Assembly (NCBI GenBank): GCA_032718865.1 | Contig: JALUTQ010000018.1 | Location: forward strand, 434,001-498,000 | Source: Tilletia caries | Taxonomy: Eukaryota; Basidiomycota; Exobasidiomycetes; Tilletiales; Tilletiaceae | Direction: 5' to 3' | DNA: 64,000 nucleotides | Shown here: in pieces, positions 49,288 through 60,048 of the stretch | How positions within the stretch are numbered: the first letter of the stretch is position 1 | Layout: each line of letters starts with the position of its first letter | Position numbers and translations under genes: made by a program | Notes under the pieces: model-generated | What the model was told of the DNA's origin: nothing | Database searches by the model: none | What the model saw: the letters and a program-made list of their open reading frames with translations, nothing else

Positions 49288-52081
49288 ATGAGCCTTCGAG
49301 ATCGAGATCGTGAACAGATGCCGCAAACGGAGAGTATTGGCTCATCTCATCTCGCTCGGTCAGGCGGGCGACGACGGCCGCCGACGTTGAAGGCAGTGGG
49401 CCAGTGGTTGAAAGGCCCCAGCACGCCTCAAAAGCTCATCATTCGCCACTACCCATGGTGGCCATTCGCATGCGTGGAGCGTGCCTGGCTCAAACTCACC
49501 TCCCCGGTCGCGTGGAAGGATCCCGATCAGTCGTCCGCTGACGACGGCGAGACACGCTCGGATGCGGGAGAACCGGGGACTTTCGACCTCTTGAGACAAC
49601 GAGGTCGAGCAAAAGCTAAGGCCAGCATTCGGCATGTCCGCGAAGGCCTGCCCACTTGGGCTCGTCCCTCGGACGCTCCTCGTGAATCTCAAATCGAAAT
49701 GAGCCCGAGCCCTGTCCGGAGGCTACATCCAGAGGGGGGAAGCTCAGCGTTCGGGACCGCAGATACGGCTGTGGAACCTCTGCCTGACGAAGGGCTGCGG
49801 CAACGGAATCACTTCGACTCGAGCACAGCTGAGGCTCCTCAACCAAACGGATTCAACCTGAACGCCTCCCCGCAATCTTCAGCGCGCGGCAGCAATCGCG
49901 AAAGAAAGGCACTGGGGAGTAGCGCGGGCTTCAGCACGGATAGCGACAAGACTACAGGTACAGTCGATGTGCTCCGCCCAGACGTTGCAAGTACGGCCCA
50001 ACATCCTTCAGCTCTTCCTCGGAATGGACGATCTTCGGAATCCCAAGCAGTCGAGGAGGACGACTCGCTTCAAAGAGACGACTTCATTCACTCCGTCATG
50101 CGCGATTGGAGGCTGAATCGGCTCCACTGGCTTCTCCTATTCGTCACATGTTCCTGCTGGATTGTCGGCTTCGGAGTCCTGGCAAAGTCGCTATGGTACG
50201 AGTCGACTGTACCCATTACGAGCGCTGCTGATGGGAGTGACGAGCTCTCAGCATCGTTCTTCGGATGCACAGCGACTTACTGGCTCGGAAACGCAGGTTG
50301 CGGCTTGAATGGGCAGAATTGCGCACCGTTCACTTCCAACAGTCCCACAGCCTTCCGATGCCCCCAGGGATGTCTCGGAACCAAGCTCGGTGGTCCTAGG
50401 GCCGTCGGAGACCAACGACCTGCGTGGGTGCCGCTTGTTGTCGGGGGTGGCGACTCCAATCAGACGTATCGCGGAGATTCCTGGATCTGCGCGGCTGCAG
50501 CCCATGCTGGTGTGATTGATGACAACCAAGGCGGATGTGCCACTCTGACCCTGACGGGAACTTTCAGCCAGTTCGTCGGAGTCCGTCGCAACGGTGTTGA
50601 CAGCGTCGATTTCAACTCCACTTTTCCCGTGAGCTATCGCTTCGGGACGGAGGTCAGCTCGGGCAAGTGCACGGATCGGCGAGGGCAGCTCTACATTTTG
50701 GACGTGATCATGAGCGCGTTCGTTGGCTTTGTGTTACGGCCCAAATCGATTGTCTGGTTGTGAGTCCGAATGATGTCCTGATACAGGAGCTCGAGCTGAT
50801 CTGTTGAGTGAGAATTATCCAGTTGGATCCTCGTCTGCGTCGGCTATTGGCACGTGAACTTCGCTTCTGAGCCCAGAGACTACCCTCGTGAGTCCATCAT
50901 GCCTCCTGCTCACAATTGTGTATCATTATATTGCCGCCTTCTCTGACACTGCTCCTTCTCGCCCATGCTTAAACACAGCCCCTGTCGGAGCTGCCTTTGG
51001 GGACTTCTTGCCAACCCTGTTCGGATGCTACGCCATCTGGCGGCTAGCCTTCCGTTTCGTCTGGCCAGCTTTCCAGCATGTCCCACTCGAGCGCGAGATC
51101 TGGACCCTCGCGGCGTTCTGGATTGGTATCCTTTTGAATGTGAGCCTCCATTGCAGTACGTTGTCATTGATACCACAGCTGACAATAATACTTGAAACAA
51201 TAGGTCGTCTTTGCGAACGTGCCCCTCAACCGGCTCGTGGCCAGCGACATCGCTTCTCAGCCAGGCAGTCTGACGGCCCTCATCATCCTTATCATCATCG
51301 TCGTCGTGCTGGTCGTCAACCAGATCCGGGTGATCCGCAAGACAACCTACCTGCCCCGCTATCTGAGTATATACATTGTCGGAGGCATCATCATCGGTCT
51401 GCTGGCGGCCATTCCGGGAGAGTCGCTGCGGTTGCATCACTACATCATCGCGCTGGTCCTTCTTCCCGGGTGTGCCTTCCCGACACGGCTCGGTTTGATC
51501 TACTGCGCCTTACTTCTGGGCATGTTCGAGAACGGCCTCGCTCGGTGGGGCTGGGATGGCAGTAAGTAGATTTGAGAGGTACCGACGCCGCCCCCAGTCA
51601 CTGTTATTTCTCGCTCTGCTGACGCTTCCCTGCATCGCTTTTGGCCACAGTTATCCAAGACGTCGCTGTGGTGATTGGCGATGGAATCAGCGGAACAGGT
51701 CGGCCTACCTTCCTGAACTCCAGCACGAACTGGGCCGGTCTCAATTCGTCTTCGCCAACAGCAAATGGCCTGGTAGCATGGGCTTCGCTGAACACGTCCG
51801 ATCCTAACCAGCGCGGGTTCGACTCTTTCAACCTTCTTGTCGACGACGTGTTGCGGTATTCGGGTTCGGGAACGAGCTTCAATTTATCGAGCCTCGAAGC
51901 CGACTTTGCTGAAGATCCTACGTCGGCAGGTTTGCTACAGGGCGACACGCTGCGGAATGAGCCGCACTATCTCCGACTTGCTTTCGCCTCCGGATCAGGT
52001 TCGAATCCGGGCGACTTCACGCGGGCGGCCATCGCCTATCATAATGGAACGTTCATCGACGCACCGGCGGGTGCGACGTGA
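49288..52081 (+). CDS. LCCL-domain multi-pass membrane protein
   Basis: A multi-exon gene. After about 270 hydrophilic, Ser- and Arg-rich cytoplasmic residues comes a first membrane segment (WLLLFVTCSCWIVGFGVLAKSLWY) and the LCCL domain, with the Cys pattern FFGCTATYWLGNAGCGLNGQNC and FRCPQGCLG, then the motif SWICAAAAHAGVI and GGCATL. Seven or so hydrophobic segments follow (FWILVCVGYWHVNF, FGDFLPTLFGCYAIW, IWTLAAFWIGILLN, TALIILIIIVVVLVV, YLSIYIVGGIIIGLLAAIPG, YIIALVLLPGCAF, LGLIYCALLLGMFENGLARWGWDG). A lumenal or cytosolic tail ends FIDAPAGAT. The LCCL domain is an extracytoplasmic fold of unknown ligand; in fungi it is typically fused to such membrane domains. Introns near 50760-50822 and 50890-50981 keep frame. 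Function not known. Confidence 0.85.
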
Positions 52082-52550
52082 GGTCGACTCCACAACTTTC
52101 GGATTCTCAGCAGTTCGCCCTTCCCACTTCCCAGAGCCTCCTTCCGATCCTGCAGAACTGCGGGCCCGTGGAGGCGACCATAACGGGACAGAGCCGCGGC
52201 CATTTATATTGTCAGCGTGCATCGAAAATTCCGCCGGCTCTTCGACGACACCTCCTTACACACACTCTCGGACTTGTAAAGCATTTGCGATAACTGATAC
52301 GTCTTGTAAAACATAGCTCGGACAGTACACGGCTACGCCCAGACAGAACCTAGCATAGAATCACAACCCCTTCAAGCACCAGTGTATATTTTGTTCGGCA
52401 CAGCCTGAGATAGAAGTTAGAACATGTTTGTTACATGTAAGGCTCGACCCTTGTAAAAATGTCGCGGGTCGGGCAAGGCGATAGCAGGATAGCGCGCCTG
52501 CGGGATGGGCTTGGCTGGAAGGGAAATCGCACTACTGCGAGTGTGACAAA
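52082..52550. other. 3' region of the LCCL gene and host flank of the transposon
   Basis: No gene. The unique host sequence ends at the target duplication starting 52551. Confidence 0.5.
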
Positions 52551-52560
52551 GGGCAGAAGC
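52551..52560. repeat. 10-bp target-site duplication GGGCAGAAGC, left copy
   Basis: GGGCAGAAGC directly precedes the element start at 52561 and directly follows its end at 60039-60048, perfect over 10 bases. Confidence 0.93.
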
Positions 52561-52640
52561 TAGTCTGGTCACACCAGACCGTCGCACGCACGTGATGACA
52601 GGACAGGATCCCGTGGAGACGGTCTGGACGCACTCGACCC
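52561..52640 (+). repeat. Left bipartite terminal inverted repeat (L end)
   Basis: Block A TAGTCTGGTCACACCAGACC at 52561-52580, a spacer containing GGATCCCGTGG, and block B GGTCTGGACGCACTCGACCC at 52621-52640. The spacer identifies this as the L end. Confidence 0.9.
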
Positions 52641-52745
52641 AGTTTTGGCTGGAAGTCCCAATTACAACCGACCCAACTTGTCACCACATACGATTTTTTT
52701 CTCTTTGTAAGGCCCGATCATGATAACCAGATCCGGACACTATAC

Positions 52746-53190
52746 GGCGGTGATCAGTTGCGGGCGCGCGCTCAAAAAGGGCGCTCAAACACAGAGCGCG
52801 AGGCCCCTCGCGCCGCGCTCTGAAAATCTGCTTCTCAGAGCGCGCGCCCACAACTGAACAACGCTTGCGCCGGAAAGTGCGCTCTGCTTTCTCCGGCTCG
52901 GCCTCTGCTTTCTCATTTTGTGGTTTGTATTGATTTTGTGATCAATACAAACGTCACGTGATGCTTCTGTAATCGAGCGGGAGCCAGAGCGCGCGCTCGA
53001 AGAGGTGGGCCGATCGAAATAGGTCGGCCCAGCGCCGCGCTCAGAACTGAGTGAGGGCGCTCTGAAATTTTTGGGCCCCCGGCTCTGAAAACGCGGAACT
53101 GAACATGCGTGCGCTTTCATGCCGGCCCCAAAAAAAAACAGAGCGCGCGCTCATTTTTCAAGGTGAGCGCGCCCGCAACTGATCACCGCC
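52746..53190. mobile_element. 445-bp miniature inverted-repeat element nested in the helicase transposon
   Basis: It starts GGCGGTGATCAGTTGCGGGC + GCGC and ends with the exact reverse complement (24 bases). It is flanked by TAC on both sides (52743-52745 and 53191-53193), so a 3-base duplication is likely, as for PIF/Harbinger- or CACTA-like elements. The interior is full of GAGCGCGC-type palindromes and AGAGCGCG repeats and has no gene. It lies upstream of the helicase exons, so it inserted after or within the element. Confidence 0.75.
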
Positions 53191-53557
53191 TACAAGTCTC
53201 CAACCAGTGATCGCAGTACGCTCCTCGCCACCACTCACCAGGCTCAGCAGCCTGCTGGATGCCATCCGTCGTCACTCTCGGCTCTCTCGGACTCTCGCCC
53301 AGCTGTGACTTGTGAGTAGGCCGTAGGGGACGTGCTGCGCTTGTCATTATGCCCAGCTGATCCTTTGCCTCATGCTTTGACTCCCATCGTACAGAACAGC
53401 GGCCTCCGACGCAACTGTCGCGAGAATGGACGCCTTCCTCGGCACAGCAACTGTCGCGCTCTCCCGCCTACGTCTCTGCCTTCTGGACGGCCAGTGAGTT
53501 CTTTGTCGCCTTATGCTTGCATCATTGAATGCCAAAGCACACCGTACTGAGCCACGC

Positions 53558-56500
53558 ATGATCTACAGCTCTCATCACACAGCTATGCCCGGGACACCTC
53601 AATCATCAAGCGGAACGTCTCGGACGCCTTTGGCCGCCATAGTCAGCGTTCCACAGCAAGCAGCATCCATACCTCAAGCCGCCACTGCCGCTGTGGTTGC
53701 CCTTGCGCTCGCACTCGACGTCGATGAAGAAGATGGTTCGTCTCGGGGCTCAAAGGTCAGTATCTCGGTGTCATGCTGGGTCATCCCACGCCTCAAACCA
53801 CATGCAGCTGACCGACATCATTTCCTTCTCTTTGTGTGCCAGAGACCTCGTTTAGACTCGTACGATCTTCCCCACGGACCAAGCTGTGCGCTACGCGGTT
53901 CGGATCAGGTGGAGAATGTGTGAGTAGATGGGACTGGTGCAACGCGGACGCGCTCCTATCTACGTTGCGTACACAGACGCCCCGCGCATGTTGAATGTTG
54001 ATCACTGACAAGTGACACTCCTACACATTGTTCTACAGTTCCCCTTCCTTGAACAATGATCAGATTGGCGCAGATGCTTTGTGTGCGCTCGCGCAGAGCC
54101 TCTCTGCCCATGAACCACGCCCCTCTGCCGCACCTCGCCCGCCATCTGCAGTGACCGAGCTCCCTCACGCTCGGCACGGACCCGACTCAGCACCAGAAGC
54201 AGCAGCAGCGCCGACGACGGCGACGGTGATGGGTGCAGAGTCAGTTCAAGCGTCCGGAAGTTCGGCGGCGCTGCCGGAAGAAAGCACCAATAGCATGAAA
54301 CGCAAACGTGAGCTATCCCTTCACCCCTCCCTAGTCGTCGTGTGATTTTTGTGAATGAACCTCCTTCAATCTTTACACTTTCTGATACACACAGGATCGG
54401 AGCGTAGCATACATGTATCTCGATCATCCGCAAGCCAGTTGCCTCCGCTACACGTCCTCACCGCGGCAGTGCGCGCTGCCATGCACAACATGAATTTTTA
54501 TACCGAAGCCATGGCAGGTCGAGACCGTGTACCGCATCATCGCTGGGATGGACGGCGTTGTTGCCGCCGGGACGGGCTCAGGCAAGAGCATGATCTGGTA
54601 CTACATACCACTCATACTGCCAAAGGCCAAAATTCTCGTCATGACCGCACTAAAAGAGATCGAGAAACAGCAGGTAGGCATGGTCGATGGTAGTGAATCG
54701 TCTGCTCTCAGCCTGTCACCATGCTAGGCTCTGATTTTTCTGGACATCAACAGGTCGAGTTGCTGCGCGCAGCTGGTATATCGGCAGTCGCACTTAACGC
54801 CGACACTTTGAACACAGAGGTCAGTGTGCTGAATGAGTGTCTATGAACTGAATTTCTTGGGCTAGGATGATCTGGGCACTGACAAATATGGATGTATGCA
54901 CTTTACATTTTACAGTCTTGTCGTCGGGCGCACAAGCAAGACAAAAAGGGAAAGGGAAAAAGCATCCAGTCCTTTACACCTGGTCGAGAACGGAACCGCC
55001 CAAGTCGTCTTTGCCTCTCCGGAGATGCTGTTCAACAACAGCAGAGTCAGTACAGCTGTGACCGGGAGCAGATGGGCCAAAGACCTCTGCGCCATCGTGG
55101 TTGACGAGGCGCATGTCGTGTATGATTGGGGCATAGTCAGGTCCAATTCCAACAAGGCTCCATTTCGGCCAGAGTTCGGCAAGCTGGCTGTGCTCCGGGC
55201 CAAGTTCAACTCGAATGTTCCGCTCCTCGCGATGTCGGCAACTCTGAATGGCCCATCCCTACCCGCTATCTGTACAGCCCTACAGTTCGGCCGACTGCCA
55301 TTCTTCGCACTGGATGTTGGGAAGGAACGAGACGGGTGCGCGTACGATATCCAGGCGTTCCAGCATCCGATCTCGTCGTTCCTCGACCTCGTCGAAGTTA
55401 TCCAACCAAGGCAAGGGACGGGCCAGTTGCCGAAAACGATCATATACGTCAATTCCAGGGATAAGGCGGTGTCGATTCTGGAGGTTCTTCAGCAACATCT
55501 CCCTCCCGAACTTCGAAACAGCATCGCGACGTTCACGGCCGCCGACACGACAAGCCAGAAGCGATGGACGATGAATGGTCTGTTAGCCGGCACGATACGG
55601 GTCGTCATTGCGACGGAGGCTCTTGGCATGGGAATCGATCTACCGGACGTGGACATGGTCATTCAGTGGGAGCTTCCCAAAGACTTCAGAGCCTTGGTTC
55701 AACACTTTGGACGGGGTGCTCGAGGTCCGCAATCGCGTGCGGCGGCTCTCTTGCTATGTCCAACCTGGGTGATTCAATGCAGGGACGCATTCAAGGCTGG
55801 CCAAGGTCGAGAAGCATCACAGGCTCCAGCGCCAGCGCCTACTTCAAGTCTTTCTACGCGGTTGCAGCAGCAGTGGTCGAACCTCGATGAGCATCTGAAA
55901 GCATGGCTTTTGACGCCCGGTTGCTTGCGTTCCGCCGTCGGTCGCCTCACTCGATTGGACTTTGCGCCGGTCATGCAGACTGTCGAGCCGTTCAGGACGG
56001 CACATCCTGCAATCTCCTCACTTGCAATTGGCACGGGACCGGTCTCGGATACCCAGTCCTGCTTCTACTGGCGCAACACTTTGGCACAAGAGACACACGC
56101 CGAGGCCGACAGAGCCAATCCTACTTGTTGCTCTCAGTGCACGGAGGGCAACTCTGTACAACGAGCTCCAGTGGAGCCCAGCGGCATCAGGGCGGCAGCG
56201 CGTCTCACTGTTCCTCCCGCTCATGTCGATACCGTCGAGCTCTGTCGCGATCTGGGTCGTGAGGTATGGAAGTGGAGACAACAGATCTTCAGAAGCCGAT
56301 CAGGTGTGGAAGATTGGCAAACGGCCCGGTCTGTGATGCCAGACGAAACGCTGGGTGGTCTCATCGACAGAGCACCTCGCCTACTCGCGCGCGCTGTCCA
56401 CAACGACGTTATTGACGAACACTATACTCGCAGTCTTCTGGGTGATTCTTCCGGCATGTCAGCGAACCACATCTCCGAATTGCAGCCCATTCTTGAAGTA

Positions 56501-56626
56501 TGGGCCCATGCCAGTCTCACGCTGCCCATTGCTACTCGACTGACTCGGAATGGCTGGGTATCCAAAGGCCAGTCCTCTGACGTCCACAATGATGACGATG
56601 CTCTCACGGCAGCGATACTGATTTGA
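53558..56626 (+). pseudogene. RecQ-like DEAH-box DNA helicase of the transposon, with frame breaks
   Basis: Superfamily 2 helicase motifs are all visible: the Q-like FIPKPWQVETVYRIIAGMD, Walker A AAGTGSGKSM, LVMTALKEI, VFASPEMLF, the DEAH box VVDEAHVVYDWG, AMSATL, KTIIYVNS, VVIATEALGMGIDLPDVDMVI and QHFGRGARG. The helicase core is RecQ-like. After it comes a 250-residue C-terminal part with Cys pairs (CCSQC). The N-terminal 250 residues are low-complexity and their exons uncertain. Just before motif Q (near 54500) the frame is broken by a run of five T where four would keep the frame open, and the region between 54825 and 55010 is also unclear. It probably unwinds DNA during transposition; this is inferred from its place in the element. 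The 5' limit is approximate. Confidence 0.7.
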
Positions 56627-56807
56627 AACTCAGTGGTGACTGGTGAGTAGTACATTGATCATTCTTCTTCTTGTGTACGCGCCAATAATTTATCCTCATT
56701 CCTCATCTGCCATTAGTTCCTCTTCAGCCAGGGCCCACTCCAGCTCCTCCTCTTCCTCCCTTCGCAGCCACGCTTGATGCCTGTGATCTCGCTCCGACGA
56801 TTGTATG

Positions 56808-59800
56808 TCACCGTCGCTGAAAAACATCCGGATCATTTTCCATATCGTCTAGTGAGTCCATCTCGACGTCTTTGCTGGGGTCGAACGATGTCTCGTTCTG
56901 ATGATCGTTGTCGTCGTCCGAGCTCGGCAAGCCATCGAGCCTGTCCCACGCTTTCCGCACCTTGGTCCACCGACGTAAGCCCCTCGCCCGCAAATACAAC
57001 AAACCCCGTTCGAGAGCATCGTCGCCGCACTTCGCCGAAACCAAGTCTGCGAGCAGATCTATTCCACTCGGCACTCCGGCAGCGTTTTCCTTTGGCCGTT
57101 GGGCTGCTCGCTGAGCCAGTGTCGCATCTGAAAGTCTACCCTGCCGTGCGTCAAACAGTCGATCTTGTTGTGCCAAATTCGAAATCCGCTCGATGTCTTT
57201 GACAAATTTGCTCTCTCTCTCCAGATTTCGGCCGTTCTCGTCGAACAGGTACGCATGTGCGCCGTGTAGCGACCTGGAGATCTCGCATACTGCGGAGAAC
57301 GAGTCTCGCAACCGCGCAACAACTGTTGCTGCTCCGTGCGTAGTATCGGTGCGCTGAGAGATTGGGATCCGTGAGTCAGCCCAGATACTGAGAAGCAGAG
57401 TGTATACACAGCGTGTAGCTTTGCCACTGACCTGTAGTTCCTTGTTCAGATGTTCTTGATAAAGATCTGCCCCGATGAAGCTTTCACGTGCTCCGAAGCG
57501 GTTGATGAGCCGAGCCGCAGCCAGCGTCCGCCATGTATCAGCAGGAAGCACCTTATGGGCCCAAATGTCGTCAAGGCATGCCTGTGAGTACTGATGCTTC
57601 CCGACGCCGGCGAACGCGATGGCCAGAAACTTCTGCGCGGCTAACATTCTTCCAACGTCCCCTTTGCGACAGGCGTCGTCCCACTCCAGCGCCAAGAGGG
57701 TATCCCGAAGAAATCGACGTGCGTTCAGGCCGACCTCATCCTGACAGGCTTCGAGAGCTTGTACCGAGGAATCGCTGAACACCGTCTCCCACACACCGTC
57801 AACCAGTTCGCGGATCGCTTCAACGCTCGTGGGGGTCCATTTCGCCAGATCCTTGTTTGGCCAGTTGTGTCCTACCGGCAAACCGCAATCCCAAGACAAC
57901 AATGGCAAAGAGTAAGTCCTCACACTTCAGGATTTCAGAGGCCTGGTCCTTGGCGATGATCCAGGCGACTCACCGGAAAAGGTAACGAATCCACCCGCTG
58001 AATGTGTGCTTGATCAAATTCCAGGCTTCATTGTAAAGTGGCTCTTCCTCTCGCAACGCAGATTTTCCGCGGCGTAGCGCATCACGAAGACGCTCGAGGC
58101 TGGCGGCATATCCTACTTTATTTGTTGCGAAGTGGATCTTGAAGATCGCCCAAACCCAATTCAAGTGCAAATGCCAGGGAGCTGAGGAAGAACGGACAAA
58201 GTTGTATTTGTCTTCCGTTTTGACATGCTGCCGACGTGCCTTCAACCCTGCTTCAACATTCCTGTGAGTTTTCAGGTCTCCGACAACGAGCAAGACGTTT
58301 CCCTCTGGCAATACGCTGGTCCGGAGCAGCTCCCACTTTGTTGCTTCAGGCGCAGATTGATCGGCCTGGGAAGAGGGTACGTTGGTCGGGACTTCTACCT
58401 CGTCGTATATGTGCAAAGTGATTGAGCTGTCCTCGAGCACGGCCAGATTACCGTCTATGCTCCCTTCGTTTGCCTCGATCAAAGGAAGAGGAGCAAGCTG
58501 CCATTGAGCTGCTTCGATTTCGTCCAGACGATGCGCGTTTTGACAGGCTTCCTTATATTCCCGCAGAAGTTGAATTGTACGCTGTGTATGCTTGTTTTTG
58601 AACGTCGATAGATGCCTTCTTGACATCCAAAAGCTCTCGTGCCAGGAAGTACTGCCCAGCGCTTCGAAGAAAGGCACTTTTGCCCATGAATTCGTCCTCG
58701 TCCAAACTGCGCGGGGCGTCAAGGGCGGAAAGGATGGTAGTGGAAAGTGCCGCAGAAGAAAAAGACTTTGGAAGCTGGACATACGTGCGACTTGTTAAAT
58801 TGACCATTCGAGTGTTCGAAGTGACTTGGTTTGATCGCTCTTGCACGTATATGTCTACATTGTCGTAGAGAAGAACGTGAACGGCGTCGACATCCTTCAT
58901 CAGGGACTGAGCTTTCGCAAGTGCCAGTTTATTGAAGTGCACCAAATGACGCGAGCTGGTGTCCCGACTGGTAGCGACTCCAAGGCGATTGAGCATTGTT
59001 TGTATGCTTTTTCGGCGCATGCTTGAGCCTGAGGATGAGACCGAACACAGTCTGGAATCGATTCATACGCTCGCTCCTCAGGTTCAACGCGATCGAAAGG
59101 CAAACAACGACGGCCTGTACGTTGAAGAACAAAGGTTTATGAGCTATGTGACATAGCTGCATACACCACTCAGTCACTCACATTATCTGATTTCAGTGAC
59201 CATGTAGCACCCTCCTCCGTACTGATTTCGCTCCGCTGTGGACCATACGCGGATGCATCGCCAACGCCGCAAAGACATTCCATGATGCGGACTGTGACAG
59301 GTAGATGTTGTTCCATTAGGGTGCGCAGATAAAGGAGTTGATCTGTTTCTGGAGCACTGGCATCTCCTAAGAAGTCGGAAGCTCGGAATCCTGGCTCGTG
59401 GGACGCCTGATCTTTTTCAACAGTGATCCTTTCGAGCAATATATCGGCCAAACCCTTGCCGTATGTGATCGCCGCCTCGTCCTCAGTGCTGAATACCGCT
59501 CTGCTAAATAGACGAGCGCATCGTAGAGGACCGTATTGCCGGCCGGGTCTGTAGAGAAGCCAGTTGGAGCGCTGGCGCTGGAGACTGACGTCCGAACTTG
59601 TGAAAAACTCGTCCAGAAAGTCGGAAAGCGAGAGTCCCACATCTGCCATGGTATCATGGACGGCCAGAACCCTCTGAAGGCGCGACATGCGGGCCCTTCT
59701 GTTGACCAAATGTAAAGGTGATGTTAGTCGATTGGATCATGGACCAAACTGCACTTGCAACCCTCCTCCGTGTGACCAATACTGCTGGCGGCAGACGGGC

Positions 59801-59869
59801 AACACAAACTTGGCTGTAAAGGATGTGCGCCATACTCACGGGGGGGGGATGATCTTCTTGCGTCGTCAT
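56808..59869 (-). pseudogene. DUF6589-like putative transposase, copy 1, with frame breaks
   Basis: The start MTTQEDHP is followed by an intron, then MSRLQRVLAVHDTMADVGLS, MNRFQTVFGLILRLKHAPK, RLGVATSRDTSSRHL, VLLYDNVDIYV, NVLLVVGDLKTHRNVEAGLK, SSSAPWHLHLNWVWAIFKIHFA, a helical C-terminal third (NKELQ-RTDTTHGAATVVARLRDSF) and the acidic tail DDMENDPDVFQRR. The MNRFQ..GL, YDN.D and GDLKT features resemble basidiomycete DUF6589 proteins; the acidic residues could be an RNase H-type triad, but this is inference. Compared with copy 2 the frame is broken by T5 for T4 at 59008-59012, T5 for T4 at 58595-58599, and G9 for G5 in exon 1. Convergent to the helicase with 181 bases between stops. Confidence 0.7.
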
Positions 59870-59957
59870 GTCTGTGTGGAGAACTCAATGGTTGGAAGGG
59901 AAGAGTAGAGAATGGAGGGTTTGGACAGGTTTTGCTCGACCACTTCCACTCAGAATC

Positions 59958-60038
59958 GGGTCGAGTGCGCCCAGACCGCGTACGCGGTATAGTGCTTTAG
60001 CTCATTTGAGAGTTACAAGGTCTGGTGTTACCAGACTA
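59958..60038 (-). repeat. Right bipartite terminal inverted repeat (R end)
   Basis: Block B is GGGTCGAGTGCGCCCAGACC at 59958-59977, followed by a spacer that holds the 14-base palindrome ACCGCGTACGCGGT, and block A GGTCTGGTGTTACCAGACTA at 60019-60038. The spacer identifies this as the R end. Confidence 0.9.
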
Positions 60039-60048
60039 GGGCAGAAGC
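60039..60048. repeat. 10-bp target-site duplication GGGCAGAAGC, right copy
   Basis: Second copy of the duplication flanking the 7.5-kb element. Confidence 0.93.

Larger units (their letters stand above)
52561..60038. mobile_element. 7,478-bp DNA transposon carrying a RecQ-like helicase and a DUF6589-like protein
   Basis: Both ends start TAGTCTGGT and carry a 20-base terminal block with an internal hairpin (TCTGGT and ACCAGA). After a 40-base spacer that differs between the ends comes a second shared block GGTCTGG(A/G)CGCACTCGACCC (52621-52640 and 59958-59977 inverted). A perfect 10-base duplication flanks the element. Inside are two convergent genes: a helicase (+, ending 56626) and a large protein (-, ending at 56808). 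A second inverted copy starts at 61129 and a short derivative lies at 43453. A 445-bp miniature element is nested near its left end. Genes in both strands show homopolymer-type frame breaks. Confidence 0.88.

Noticed and set aside
52552..60046. An 8-bp (GGCAGAAG) instead of 10-bp duplication at the large element
   Set aside because: The bordering C and G happen to be complementary there, so both readings fit, but the 522-bp relative has non-complementary borders and demands 10 bases.
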